In this document: in pieces, positions 51,414 to 60,826 of the stretch
How positions within the stretch are numbered: the first letter of the stretch is position 1
How the letters are laid out: each line of letters begins with the position of its first letter
From: Vibrio fluminensis
GTDB taxonomy: Bacteria > Pseudomonadota > Gammaproteobacteria > Enterobacterales > Vibrionaceae
Reading direction: 5' to 3'
DNA length: 64,000 nucleotides
Assembly: GCF_015278125.1 (NCBI RefSeq)
Contig: NZ_JADILO010000035.1
Span: 33,986 to 97,985 of the forward strand
The notes under the pieces: generated by a model
The model's input: the letters and a program-made list of their open reading frames with translations, nothing else
What the model was told of the DNA's origin: nothing
Databases searched by the model: none
Translations under genes and position numbers: made by a program

Positions 51414-51490
51414 TGGTCGGACTGAGAGGATTTGAACCTCCGACCCCCGACACCCCATGACGGTGCGCTACCAAGCTGCGCTACAGTCCG
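51414..51490 (-). tRNA. tRNA-Pro(GGG)
   Basis: 77 nt with encoded CCA. Acceptor CGGACTG / CAGTCCG; D-arm AGCGCAGCTTGGTAGCGC; anticodon loop ATGGGGT, so anticodon GGG; T-arm GGAGGTTCAAATCCTC. The anticodon arm (CCGTC/GTCGG) is the same as in E. coli proL. Confidence 0.95.
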
Positions 51491-51542
51491 ATGTGGATAA
51501 TTTATCGTCAATTTTTGTGTCGGTCAAACATAACATTATGAT

Positions 51543-53351
51543 TTATTGGCTTTTTGTGTAGAAGCGTTGCAATTCAGTTAATCCTTGCATGATTACAGGC
51601 AAAGCTGGGTTCTCATCACGCAGTCGCTTGTACTCGCTATCATAAAGCTTGTAGTTACCGTATTTATCAATAACGGTTGTATTGTCGTTGGTAATAAGCG
51701 CTAATTCGTGATAATCACCGGCCAAAATCCACTTACGTGAACGCTCATCAAATAGGTTGCGACCGCTACTGTAGTCTGTTGGATTTGAAGATACACCCAT
51801 TAAGTCTTGTAAGATGGTAACGGATAAATCAAGGTGACTGGTACGGTGGCTGTATTGACCTGCAACCTTACCAGGCCAGTGGATAACCATAGGTACTTCA
51901 AGTTGATATCGGCTGTAATTAGAGCTAGAACCCCAGCTATTAGTGCGGGTTTCGTTAAATTCAGTTCCGTGATTTGACGTAATAACCACAACGGTTGAGT
52001 CGGACAAATTAAGCTCGGTGATCTGTTTATAGAGCAGTGCCAGTTCGTTGTCCGCAGACATGACAGATTGCTCATAATTGCTCTTGAGATCAGCAACCGT
52101 ATTACCAGATTTCGTGTTGTACTGAGTAAAATCGTCAAGCGTTGTCAACTCGATAAAGCCAAACCAAGGTTGTTTACCTTGCGCTTGCACCCAGTTACTC
52201 CACGCATTAATCGCTTTCTGATCGCCAGTGTCACCTTCATCTTCAGTAACCGCCGTCACTTCTAGACCATTGAAAACGATATCGCTGTATAGTGGGTCAC
52301 TAAAATTGTCGCCACTAAATAGACCAATTTGATAATCGTTGTCTTTCAGCGTTTTCAGCATGATTGGCAATGATTCTTGTGTCTTGATGCTGCTAGCATA
52401 GCTAGTCGGTAGACCATAAAACAAACCAAATACACCATTACTATCATTGCTTGAGCTGAAGTGATTATTAAAGCTCAAATTATCCAGAGAGTATTGGAAG
52501 GTGTTTGGCATGTTGGTTGAATTCAACGCATCAGCTCGTAGGTTGTTTACACTGACAACCAGTACGTTAAGAGGGTTAGAGCGGCGGCTAAACTCAAGTT
52601 TCTCGAGAGGGTAGCGTACAAGTTCCGCTTCACCTAAGTTCTCTTGTTGGCGTTTTAAGTATTCTTCACGATCAAGTAGCCCGTGCTTTTCCATAAATGA
52701 CTTCGCAGTCATTGGGTATGACAGTGGGAAGTTGGATTGCTGTGACGTGATCGGATTATAAAAGTACGCGTCTGCCCAAACATAAATTAAGTGGCTTGAG
52801 ATAAAGCAGAGGAAAAATACCCCAGCAATTGGTCGACCGATGTGTTTATGAGAAAGCTTACGTTGTTTACGCCAAACCCACTCTGAGAGAGCCAATTCGA
52901 CGAAGAAAATCAATGGAAGTACAACAAAGAGGTGTTGTAAGTCAGCACTTACCCCAGAGATATTTTTGCTGTTATCAGTAAACAGCACTTCCCATACAAC
53001 AGGGTTGAGGTGCAAGTTGATCGACTGATACGCCTGAGTATCAATCAGAAGTAGAGTCAAACCTAAGGTCGTTAAACATACCGTCACTAAGCGGAACAGC
53101 TTACGTGACGGTATCACGAAGGTTAACGGGAAAAGAACCAGCAGATAGACAGCAAAAACCAAAAAGCCGAAATGGCCAACCCAAGAAACTGCAAGGTACA
53201 GTTGCCCAAGTAGCGTTTCAGGCCACGGTGATTGAGTAATATATCGTGTACCGATAAGCATGGCTGCGATAATGTTGAAAAAGGCGAACCAGTGTCCCCA
53301 ACCAACTAGACGCGAAACTCTCTCAGCGTATGTATTTCCGTTATCTACCAT
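51543..53351 (-). CDS. yejM: YejM (PbgA/LapC)-like inner-membrane sulfatase-fold protein
   Basis: 602 residues: five hydrophobic helices in the first 200 residues (DUF3413 region), then a periplasmic domain of the alkaline-phosphatase/sulfatase fold (NVLVVSVNNLRADALN, NDSNGVFGLFYGLPTSY, VVVITSNHGTEFNE, SNYSRYQLEVPMVIHWPGK). In enterics YejM senses LPS and controls LpxC degradation through LapB, balancing outer-membrane lipid A; it is essential there. Same operon as yejL (24 bp upstream) and divergent from yejK, as in other gamma-proteobacteria. Confidence 0.93.
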   Translation of the reverse strand: MVDNGNTYAERVSRLVGWGHWFAFFNIIAAMLIGTRYITQSPWPETLLGQLYLAVSWVGHFGFLVFAVYLLVLFPLTFVIPSRKLFRLVTVCLTTLGLTLLLIDTQAYQSINLHLNPVVWEVLFTDNSKNISGVSADLQHLFVVLPLIFFVELALSEWVWRKQRKLSHKHIGRPIAGVFFLCFISSHLIYVWADAYFYNPITSQQSNFPLSYPMTAKSFMEKHGLLDREEYLKRQQENLGEAELVRYPLEKLEFSRRSNPLNVLVVSVNNLRADALNSTNMPNTFQYSLDNLSFNNHFSSSNDSNGVFGLFYGLPTSYASSIKTQESLPIMLKTLKDNDYQIGLFSGDNFSDPLYSDIVFNGLEVTAVTEDEGDTGDQKAINAWSNWVQAQGKQPWFGFIELTTLDDFTQYNTKSGNTVADLKSNYEQSVMSADNELALLYKQITELNLSDSTVVVITSNHGTEFNETRTNSWGSSSNYSRYQLEVPMVIHWPGKVAGQYSHRTSHLDLSVTILQDLMGVSSNPTDYSSGRNLFDERSRKWILAGDYHELALITNDNTTVIDKYGNYKLYDSEYKRLRDENPALPVIMQGLTELQRFYTKSQ

Positions 53352-53375
53352 GAACAGTTCTATTATCCGGTTAAA

Positions 53376-53600
53376 TTAGTGTGCTTTGTCGTCGATTGAA
53401 GACAGCAGCGCTTGCGCAAACTTCTCCGCGATTGCTTTGCGTTGAGTAACACCCACACGCTCGTTGATCACGTTAGTTGCAATGTTGCCAGCGATCATTA
53501 GTGATAGATCAGGACCAGCACCATGCTTTTCGAGCACGGCAGCAACTTCCGTCAAAATGTTTTCGTATTTTTCGTCGCTGTATTTAGATGTAATCGGCAT
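53376..53600 (-). CDS. yejL: YejL family protein (DUF1414)
   Basis: 74 residues starting MPITSKYSDEKYENILTEVA, with the conserved HGAGPDLSLMIAGNIATNVIN block (about 28-48). Function unknown; the gene is almost always beside yejM and yejK. ATG at 53600 matches the family; the frame is open six codons further. Confidence 0.92.
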   Translation of the reverse strand: MPITSKYSDEKYENILTEVAAVLEKHGAGPDLSLMIAGNIATNVINERVGVTQRKAIAEKFAQALLSSIDDKAH

Positions 53601-53685
53601 AAAGACTCTAATGAACAATAGTAAAGCGGCTTATGATAACCTACAATGCCGAGCAACTGAATCCTAGAAAGACGATAAATTTAAC

Positions 53686-54687
53686 ATGAGCCTACACCTT
53701 TCAAACGTAATTTTACATCAATTGCAAAAAAACGATTCTGATGAGCTTGTGGTTAACTTTCGCGCCGAAGCATTAGCGAACGATAGCTCAACAGAAAACC
53801 TTGTCGCTGAACTACATAGAGTTTTCAACTCCAAAGCAGGCAAAGGGTTCGGATCATTTAAGTCTGACAGTGAATTCCAAATCTGGTTGCAAGAGTTACG
53901 TAAAAATGAGCGTGACTTCTACGATTTCTCACAAGTGAGCGCCAATCGTTTAAAAGATGAACTGGCGAAATACCCATTTGCGGATGAAGGTATTTTGGTT
54001 CTGGCTGAGTATCAATCACTGGCGACGGATTACCTGTTCGTAGGTATTATCCCATCAAATCAAAGCCTAAAAGTCACCGAAGGTTTAGACATCAGTGCGA
54101 CGGAATACCTTGATTTAAGTAAGATGGATATCGTGGCGCGTATCGATCTTTCGAGCTACGAAACAGACAAAGATTCAAATCGTTACCTTACATACATTAA
54201 AGGTCGCGTTGGCCGCAAGGTTGCTGACTTCTTCCTGGATTTTCTGCAGGCAGAAATTGGCCTTGATACTAAACAGCAAAACCAAGTGCTAATGCAGGCA
54301 GTAGAAGACTTCTGTACAGATTCTAAGCTTGAGAAAGATGAAGCAATTAGTTACAAAAAGCAGGTCTACGATTACTGCAATGACCAGCTGAAATCGGGTG
54401 ATGAAGTTTATATTAAAGAGCTGTCAGGCGAACTACCGGCAGCGCAAGATGGCACTAGCTTCTTAGATTACACACAAGACCATGGCTATGAGCTTGAAGA
54501 GAGCTTCCCAGCCGATCGTTCTACCGTACGTAAGTTGACCAAATACGTTGGTGCAGGTGGTGGTATGACTATCAATTTCGATAGTCTGCTACTGGGTGAG
54601 CGTGTGTTCTATGATCCAGAAACCGACACGTTAACTATTAAAGGCACACCGCCAAACTTACGTGATCAGCTAACACGTAATCGTTAA
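53686..54687 (+). CDS. yejK: Nucleoid-associated protein YejK (NdpA)
   Basis: 333 residues, 37-kDa nucleoid-associated protein family. Blocks include SLHLSNVILHQL at the N-terminus, DFFLDFLQAEIGLD (about 184-197), and DFCTDSKLEKDEA. It copurifies with the nucleoid in E. coli; molecular role unclear. Divergent from yejL, 85 bp between starts. Confidence 0.93.
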   Translation: MSLHLSNVILHQLQKNDSDELVVNFRAEALANDSSTENLVAELHRVFNSKAGKGFGSFKSDSEFQIWLQELRKNERDFYDFSQVSANRLKDELAKYPFADEGILVLAEYQSLATDYLFVGIIPSNQSLKVTEGLDISATEYLDLSKMDIVARIDLSSYETDKDSNRYLTYIKGRVGRKVADFFLDFLQAEIGLDTKQQNQVLMQAVEDFCTDSKLEKDEAISYKKQVYDYCNDQLKSGDEVYIKELSGELPAAQDGTSFLDYTQDHGYELEESFPADRSTVRKLTKYVGAGGGMTINFDSLLLGERVFYDPETDTLTIKGTPPNLRDQLTRNR

Positions 54688-54704
54688 TTCCTTTTGGGAT
54701 TATT

Positions 54705-54733
54705 AAGCCTCGCTCTGACAGCGGGGCTTTTTT
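54705..54733 (+). terminator. Terminator of yejK
   Basis: Stem AAGCCTCGCT / AGCGGGGCTT, loop CTGAC, six T, 18 bp after the stop. Confidence 0.92.
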
Positions 54734-54811
54734 GTAGGTTGTCGACAAAATAGTCAATCAGTTCTACCGTTCTGCTTTTTTCCGTATATGCTTGTATAGT
54801 GGACAATAAAG

Positions 54812-56080
54812 GTGAATAGACAGCATATGGATAAGCGTCAGTTGAAGCTAGGTTGGTCTCTAGTATTGGTTTGGTTTTTCGTCATCGCCGCTACTGCATT
54901 TAATTATCAAAATGCTGAAAAACGCGTGCAAAAAATAGAGCAGATGGGTGACCATATTCAAGAGTTTCGTAACTCACTCTATTTTGATAAGTCTTATCAA
55001 GCGGGGATGACTGAGCAGCAAACGCAATTGTTGAATCAAATTGCCATTTTATGCGGAGAGCTGAAAAGCCCGCTTAAACTTGCGTGGTTCCAACCAGACG
55101 TACAACATCTGCTGTTTACCACTGAGCGATTTGTTGAACTCAGCAATGCTTATGTGGGCACTGAATTGGAGTTAAAAGAGCTCATCACTGATATTCAAGA
55201 TAAAAGACAGCAGTTTACCGAAGATTTGGCAGTGCAAACCTACTACTATCGATTAAGCGCTTATATCTTTGAAGCGCTGTTCTCTCCTCAAGCTTCCAAT
55301 GCCGTCGCTTATCGTTCATTGGATGATCTTTATAGTCAATCTCTTGCACTAGAAGACCAGTCGCGCACTTACTTACAATCGACCCTTGCACAGACTTCGA
55401 GTGTTATGGGGAGTTTTGCTAAAGGTGGGTATTTAGTCGAGCAGCTGGTTAATCACTCGGTACATACCGAGTTGCATCAAGTCAAAGTTCAGTACCATTC
55501 TAGTTTAGAGAAGATTCTTATTTTTGGCGCGCTGGTAAGTGGCGCATTGATTGTGTACTTAATGGGTACGTTACATCGCAATCTAGTCACTCACAGCCCG
55601 CAACCAAGCAATGAGCAGAATGAGGATCCATCAGTAACGACTTTTCGAGAGAGCATTCATCCTGCAAAAGAGCAGGAAGTTCACGATACAGTCGAACCAT
55701 CCTCCCAGCCAGAGTCAAAGCCTCAAGTGGATTTTAATGTCATGCTCGACTCTTTAGATGGCGATAAAGAGTCACTGTGCATGTTGCTAGAAGTGTTTAT
55801 CGAAGATCATCAAAATGATGTTACTCAATTGACGCAATTATTAAACGACGCTCCGGATGAAGCGATGCGTAAAGCACACAGTTTAAAAGGCGTGGGTGGC
55901 AATCTCGGCGCATTTCAATTGCGTGACATCGCGTCGAAAATTGAAATTGCTATTCAACAAGATATTACCCAAGTCCCCGACTTGTTGCCGGAGCTTGACT
56001 GTGAGCTGAATATCGCAATAACAGAGGCAAAAGCGTTTATCGAAAACGCCCAACAGACTGATCAGGAAAAAGCGTCGTAA
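54812..56080 (+). CDS. Membrane-anchored HPt phosphotransfer protein without kinase domain
   Basis: 422 residues from a GTG at 54812 (417 from the ATG at 54827; the ribosome site does not decide). Helix 1 at about 14-33, a periplasmic helical domain of about 200 residues, helix 2 at about 235-255, a low-complexity linker rich in Glu/Pro/Ser, and a C-terminal HPt domain with RKAHSLKGVGGNLGA, phospho-His about 356. It has the sensor part and the HPt part of a hybrid histidine kinase but no dimerisation, ATPase or receiver domain. It probably accepts or drains phosphate from another relay. Monocistronic by appearance. Confidence 0.8.
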   Translation: MNRQHMDKRQLKLGWSLVLVWFFVIAATAFNYQNAEKRVQKIEQMGDHIQEFRNSLYFDKSYQAGMTEQQTQLLNQIAILCGELKSPLKLAWFQPDVQHLLFTTERFVELSNAYVGTELELKELITDIQDKRQQFTEDLAVQTYYYRLSAYIFEALFSPQASNAVAYRSLDDLYSQSLALEDQSRTYLQSTLAQTSSVMGSFAKGGYLVEQLVNHSVHTELHQVKVQYHSSLEKILIFGALVSGALIVYLMGTLHRNLVTHSPQPSNEQNEDPSVTTFRESIHPAKEQEVHDTVEPSSQPESKPQVDFNVMLDSLDGDKESLCMLLEVFIEDHQNDVTQLTQLLNDAPDEAMRKAHSLKGVGGNLGAFQLRDIASKIEIAIQQDITQVPDLLPELDCELNIAITEAKAFIENAQQTDQEKAS

Positions 56081-56260
56081 TCTATCGGACTTACTTTCTG
56101 ATAAATTGCTCAGAACATTGAAAATTCTCTGACCAAAATAGTGATAACTTGATGTATAAATAGACGTTTGTACCAGTTGTTTTGTCTTATGCGATGATTA
56201 ATTCATCAAGACAAGCCTCTCGGCAGACTAAATCGATCTATTGTGTTGTCAGGTTGGATT

Positions 56261-57421
56261 ATGTTTATTTCTCGCTATATTTCTATGGTTGCGATATTTA
56301 TCGCTCTTTCGCTCTCAGGTTGTTCACTTCTTGAAGTGAAAATTGATAGCCAAACCGTTCCCCTTACCAAGCAAGAACTCAATATGCGTATCATGACTCG
56401 AGAATACGCACAGCAGTTTTTTGCTCAAGTCGAGCAAGCGGCTGATGTGTTGCACGCTCAATATGACTCACGTGATCAAATCAATCAGTCATATGTCTTA
56501 CTTTGGAAAATAAATGCTGAAGAAGGGCTACAAGCGGCGGCTTATCAAGTCTCGCCAATGGCAGGCTTGATTGACTCTTGGGTATTTACCGAGCAGATGA
56601 ATCAATTCTACTCACAAGGCAGTGGGAAAAGCCTGTTTAGCCATAATGCAGCCCAATTGGTGTCTGCTCATCTAGCTAATGAGATTGATGAACTCGCCAG
56701 AGCACTGTTAAAAGGGAATTCCTATCAAACATCGCGTCAGTTTGTGATGGAATTTGCCAAGCAGCATCCATTCAGTGATTTAAGCTTTATTCGTACGCCC
56801 GCTTATCGTGCATGGCTAGCGGCCAATCAGATCAGCGAAGAAGATGCGGTAACGACTTTAGGTACTATGCCTGAAGCGATCGGTGATGTATCTGACCGTT
56901 TAAGCTTGGTCTCAGAGCAGACGCCAAAGATCATGACATGGAAAGCACAACTACTGGCAATTAACAGCACCGCAAGCATCGAGCAAGTGAATCAAGCCTT
57001 AGACAGTTTGAAAGTGACCTCAGATGCACTGAATGATTTCATCATTAATAACCCGCAATATATGAGTGACTTGGCTGAAAAGATGGCGATTGAGTTACAG
57101 CCGCTAGTCGAAGATATCGATAGCAAAACTGAGCTGCGCCTAAATCAGTTAAGTGAAGAGCGTAAAGCTTTAGAAGCGATGGTGGCAAGAGAGCGGCAAG
57201 AGGTTGCGGCGATTATTTCCCATGAGCGCGAGCAACTGACCCGAGATTTAGACCATGTGTCGCAGCAAGTGGTTAATCTTGCAATGGATAAGCTGATTGA
57301 GCTGATCAAAAGTACCGTTTTGTATTTTGTATTGTTTATCCTAGTGATCTTCTTTGCGCCATTAGGGCTTGGCTACATGCTGGGTAAACGCTCGGCGGTA
57401 AGAAACAAGACCGCAGCTTAA
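56261..57421 (+). CDS. Lipoprotein with C-terminal coiled coil and membrane helix (unknown function)
   Basis: 386 residues. Signal with lipobox LSGC (Cys about 21) at the N-terminus; a helical mature part with no recognised domain; a strongly charged coiled coil (about 280-335; EERKALEAMVARERQEVAAI and HEREQLTRDLDHVS); and a C-terminal membrane helix (about 347-369, VLYFVLFILVIFFAPLGLGY) followed by a basic tail. If both signals work, the protein is held to a membrane at both ends. ATG at 56261 with AGGTTGG before it is preferred to a start six codons upstream. I do not recognise a function. Confidence 0.7.
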   Translation: MFISRYISMVAIFIALSLSGCSLLEVKIDSQTVPLTKQELNMRIMTREYAQQFFAQVEQAADVLHAQYDSRDQINQSYVLLWKINAEEGLQAAAYQVSPMAGLIDSWVFTEQMNQFYSQGSGKSLFSHNAAQLVSAHLANEIDELARALLKGNSYQTSRQFVMEFAKQHPFSDLSFIRTPAYRAWLAANQISEEDAVTTLGTMPEAIGDVSDRLSLVSEQTPKIMTWKAQLLAINSTASIEQVNQALDSLKVTSDALNDFIINNPQYMSDLAEKMAIELQPLVEDIDSKTELRLNQLSEERKALEAMVARERQEVAAIISHEREQLTRDLDHVSQQVVNLAMDKLIELIKSTVLYFVLFILVIFFAPLGLGYMLGKRSAVRNKTAA

Positions 57422-57461
57422 TCCAATAGGCTAATTTTATTAGATAGCAAAAGATAGATAT

Positions 57462-57512
57462 AAAAAGAGCGCCCCACTGTTTGTATATAGTCACTTACAG
57501 TGGGGTGCTCTT
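57462..57512. terminator. Bidirectional terminator between the lipoprotein and nhaC (second) genes
   Basis: 15-bp stem AGAGCGCCCCACTGT / ACAGTGGGGTGCTCT with one wobble, AT-rich loop of 16, and A/T runs outside. Confidence 0.9.
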
Positions 57513-57543
57513 CTATTTCTAATGAACTTTTTCTAAAGCTTGT

Positions 57544-58977
57544 TTACGCTGTTTGCTGATTCAACTCAGCTTGCTCATCACCCGTGGTTTGAGCTTGTGG
57601 CTCGCATGGGTCAACAAACCAACCCATGTATGAACAGGTGATGGTAACGATAATACACACGAAGCTTAACCACATAAACGGCGCGTACGATAGGGTAGCA
57701 ACACCAAGGATGCTCGCCATGTAGATACCGTTATCACTCCAAGGCACCATACCAGATGTCAAAGTACCGCCGAACTCGGCGTTACGTGATAGATTTTTAC
57801 GTTTGAAGCCCAAACGGTCGTAGTTCTTCGCGCAGATTTTTGGCGTTAAGATCAGTGATACATACATCGCTGAGCCAAATACGTTACCCATAAAGGCGGT
57901 TGCGATAGTTGATGTCGCAAGAGAGCCTGCGCTCTTAACACGGCGCTCGAACAGTTTTGCAATCGTTTCTAAAACACCGACTTTGTCGAGTAGACCACCA
58001 AAACCTAAACCAAACACGATGACCGCAACTGAGCCAAGCATTGAAGACATACCGCCACGGTTTAGAATTGAGTCAATAAAGTCGACACCCGATGAAATCG
58101 CAAATGGTGCCCATGCGGTGTTAAATGCGGTTAGGAAGTCAACGTCTTGAACCGTCACCGCCCAGATAATGCCGAGTAGTGAGCCAAAGCTGATCACTGG
58201 GAATGAAGGCATACGCATCGCCAGTAGCACCAGCACAACCACGACAGGCACAAATGAAAGTGGAGTGATGTAGAACTGGTTGTCCATCGCCGCAATGACG
58301 TTTTGTACCTGTGACATATCCACATTACCTGCGTAGTGGAAGCCAAACAGAGTGAAAAGAATCCCGGTAATGATGTAACTGATCAGCGCGATTGGTAGCA
58401 TACCTTTAATATGCTCCATCACTTCAACGTTAGACATTGAAGATGCCAGAATCACTGAGTCTGATAGCGGTGACATTTTGTCACCAAAGTAACAACCCGA
58501 AAGTACTGCACCAGCCGTAATCGGTGCAGGAACACCAAGACCTTGACCAATCCCCATCATCGCAATACCGGCAGTACCAGCTGCGCCCCAAGAGGTGCCA
58601 GTTGCAAGCGCCGTTAGCGAGCAGATTACCATGGTAGCCAAAAGGAAGATTGAAGGGTGGATAGCTTTAAGACCATAGTAGATGATGGTTGGTACGATGC
58701 CGCCAGAAATCCAGGTACCGACTAGAGCACCGACCGCAAGCAGGATCAATACTGCACCGAGGCCGTTTGAAATACCGTTTAAGGCTGCTTGTTCAAGATC
58801 TTTATATTTGTGACCAAGTCTTAGACCTAAGGTAATGATGATGAACCAACCGATATAAAGTGCTAGCTGAATTGGTAGATTTAACTGGGCAGTAAATGAA
58901 AATGCCATCAGTAGAAATAAACCAAGTGAAACAATAACTTGTGTCAGGCTTGGCAATCGAGGGGTAAGTTGCGTCAT
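57544..58977 (-). CDS. NhaC-family Na+/H+ antiporter (second of two)
   Basis: 477 residues, about eleven hydrophobic helices. Family blocks: LATGTSWGAAGTAGIAMMGIG (about 146-166) and CYFGDKMSPLSDSVILASSM (about 181-200), both with the Ser/Asp residues conserved in NhaC carriers. Expected role: Na+/H+ exchange, possibly linked to an organic anion. I take the ATG at 58977, seven bases after GAGG; the frame is open 23 codons further without support. Its next neighbour is asd, divergent. Confidence 0.88.
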   Translation of the reverse strand: MTQLTPRLPSLTQVIVSLGLFLLMAFSFTAQLNLPIQLALYIGWFIIITLGLRLGHKYKDLEQAALNGISNGLGAVLILLAVGALVGTWISGGIVPTIIYYGLKAIHPSIFLLATMVICSLTALATGTSWGAAGTAGIAMMGIGQGLGVPAPITAGAVLSGCYFGDKMSPLSDSVILASSMSNVEVMEHIKGMLPIALISYIITGILFTLFGFHYAGNVDMSQVQNVIAAMDNQFYITPLSFVPVVVVLVLLAMRMPSFPVISFGSLLGIIWAVTVQDVDFLTAFNTAWAPFAISSGVDFIDSILNRGGMSSMLGSVAVIVFGLGFGGLLDKVGVLETIAKLFERRVKSAGSLATSTIATAFMGNVFGSAMYVSLILTPKICAKNYDRLGFKRKNLSRNAEFGGTLTSGMVPWSDNGIYMASILGVATLSYAPFMWLSFVCIIVTITCSYMGWFVDPCEPQAQTTGDEQAELNQQTA

Positions 58978-59486
58978 AGCGAGCCTCTTTGCTATTAAAA
59001 TCGAACTCTTCACGCGGTTTAACCCGATTATTCTGTGAATAATCATAGGTTGAGCTGTTTCTACTCATTAGTGCGGGTTTTTTATAAGAAATCTCGCTGT
59101 AGAGTATGAAATTAGGTGAAGAACTTGAGTGTTAACTCCTTTTTATTCGGCGAAACCATACATTAGCTGGGTGAATATTTCGAGATTTTGTCTCTCTTTT
59201 GTAGGAAAAAACTTCAAACCAGTAAATGTCTGGTTAATTTGGTTAATGGCGTGTGATGGCGGGGTGGTTTTAGGGTGTTCTTGATGTGCTACAAATGTTT
59301 TTTTTGAGCTGATGGTTGTTTGTTCGCTTAACAACGCTTGTTTAGCAAAAATGTCGCTTAAAAATGCCCTTTAACAACATTAATTTAAAAATAACCAATT
59401 AAAATTCAATTTTAGCTTGAGATTTTTGTACGAAAAATGAAAGATGATGGGAATACCTTTTTAATTGAATACATGGAGAGTTGATG
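58978..59486. other. Divergent nhaC / asd promoter region
   Basis: About 510 bp, very AT-rich near asd. A 63-codon frame on the minus strand (59143-59334) lacks a ribosome site and looks spurious. Two TTTGGTTAAT-like repeats sit near 59228-59248. No lysine riboswitch sequence could be recognised before asd. Confidence 0.4.
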
Positions 59487-60602
59487 ATGAGAGTAGGTTT
59501 AGTTGGGTGGCGCGGCATGGTTGGTTCCGTGCTGATGCAACGAATGGTAGAAGAAGGCGATTTCGACCTTATTGAACCCGTATTTTACAGCACATCACAA
59601 ATTGGTATTCCAGCCCCTTTCTTAGGTAAAGATGCCGGTGATTTACAAGATGCTTTTGATATTGAAAGTTTAAAACAGCTTGATGCGGTGATTACCTGTC
59701 AAGGTGGCAGCTACACCGAAAAAGTTTACCCAGCGCTTCGCCAAGCAGGTTGGAAAGGTTATTGGATTGATGCAGCATCAACGCTGCGTATGGCAGAAGA
59801 CTCAATTATTACCCTTGATCCAGTGAACCACCTGCAAATTCAGCAGGGCATTCATGGTGGTACTAATACCTTTGTTGGTGGTAACTGTACCGTAAGCTTG
59901 ATGCTAATGGGTCTAGGTGGCCTATTTGAAAAAGGCCTAGTGGAATGGACCAGCGCTATGACTTACCAAGCTGCATCAGGTGCAGGCGCGCAAAACATGC
60001 GTGAATTGATCTCACAAATGGGTGTGATTAATGACGCAGTAAGTTCAGAGCTTGCGAACCCAGCCAGTTCAATCCTTGATATTGATAAAAAAGTTGCCGA
60101 CACAATGCGCAGCAGCTCGTTCCCAACCGATAAATTCGGTGTACCACTTGCCGGTTCTTTGATCCCATGGATCGACGTTAAGCGTGATAATGGACAGAGC
60201 AAAGAAGAATGGAAAGCGGGCGTTGAAGCGAACAAGATCCTTGGTTTCCAAAATGCACCAGTACCAATTGATGGGACTTGTGTCCGTATCGGCGCAATGC
60301 GTTGTCACTCTCAAGCATTAACCATCAAGCTAAAACAAAATGTGCCAATGGATGAGATTGAAGAGATCATCGCAACTCATAATGATTGGGTTAAAGTGAT
60401 CCCGAACGATCGTGACATTACCGCGCAAGAACTGACGCCAGCGAAAGTAACAGGCACGCTATCAATTCCAGTCGGTCGTCTACGTAAGATGGCAATGGGT
60501 GATGACTTCCTTAACGCTTTCACTGTTGGTGATCAATTGCTTTGGGGCGCGGCAGAGCCACTACGTCGCACACTGCGCATCATCCTAGCTGAAAAGAAAT
60601 AA
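59487..60602 (+). CDS. asd: Aspartate-semialdehyde dehydrogenase
   Basis: Makes aspartate semialdehyde from aspartyl phosphate (lysine, threonine, methionine and cell-wall diaminopimelate pathway). 371 residues: NADP site GLVGWRGMVGSVL (about 4-16), active-site Cys in VGGNCTVSLML (about 130-140), substrate residues in SAMTYQAASGAGAQ (about 151-164), and RIGAMRCHSQALTIK with the catalytic His. ATG at 59487 is six bases after GGAGAG. In V. cholerae an asd copy lies in the same neighbourhood, and vibrios often have two asd genes; this may be the second. Confidence 0.95.
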   Translation: MRVGLVGWRGMVGSVLMQRMVEEGDFDLIEPVFYSTSQIGIPAPFLGKDAGDLQDAFDIESLKQLDAVITCQGGSYTEKVYPALRQAGWKGYWIDAASTLRMAEDSIITLDPVNHLQIQQGIHGGTNTFVGGNCTVSLMLMGLGGLFEKGLVEWTSAMTYQAASGAGAQNMRELISQMGVINDAVSSELANPASSILDIDKKVADTMRSSSFPTDKFGVPLAGSLIPWIDVKRDNGQSKEEWKAGVEANKILGFQNAPVPIDGTCVRIGAMRCHSQALTIKLKQNVPMDEIEEIIATHNDWVKVIPNDRDITAQELTPAKVTGTLSIPVGRLRKMAMGDDFLNAFTVGDQLLWGAAEPLRRTLRIILAEKK

Positions 60603-60622
60603 GCTTAAATAAGCGATTATTT

Positions 60623-60651
60623 GAAGGCTACAGCACATGCTGTAGCCTTTT
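60623..60651 (+). terminator. Terminator of asd
   Basis: Perfect stem AAGGCTACAGCA / TGCTGTAGCCTT with a CA loop and TTTTGCG tail. Confidence 0.92.
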
Positions 60652-60744
60652 GCGTTTATTCTGGTTGAATTTAATGCAATGCTGAGCATATTTAGAGCAT
60701 ACAGTTGTTAATGCGACGTTATTAGTTCGGTGCTCCGATAGAAT

Positions 60745-60761
60745 TTGGTATGATGGACCAA
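60745..60761 (+). promoter_or_regulatory. Probable GntR-type operator at the second GntR promoter
   Basis: Inverted repeat TTGGT-N7-ACCAA (60745-60761) overlaps a possible -10 (TATGAT, 60749-60754). The half-sites resemble the FadR group (TGGT...ACCA), so autorepression by the downstream GntR protein is plausible. Confidence 0.55.
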
Positions 60762-60826
60762 ACATGGAAGGGATGTCGCAATCGGAACCGAGCGACGTAT
60801 GCAAAAAACAAACACTATTCGTAACA

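Noticed and set aside
59143..59334. A 63-codon minus-strand frame between nhaC and asd
   Set aside because: No ribosome site; low-complexity product; lies in an AT-rich promoter region.
59047..59486. Lysine riboswitch before asd
   Set aside because: I looked for the conserved AGAGGTGC-type core and could not find it.
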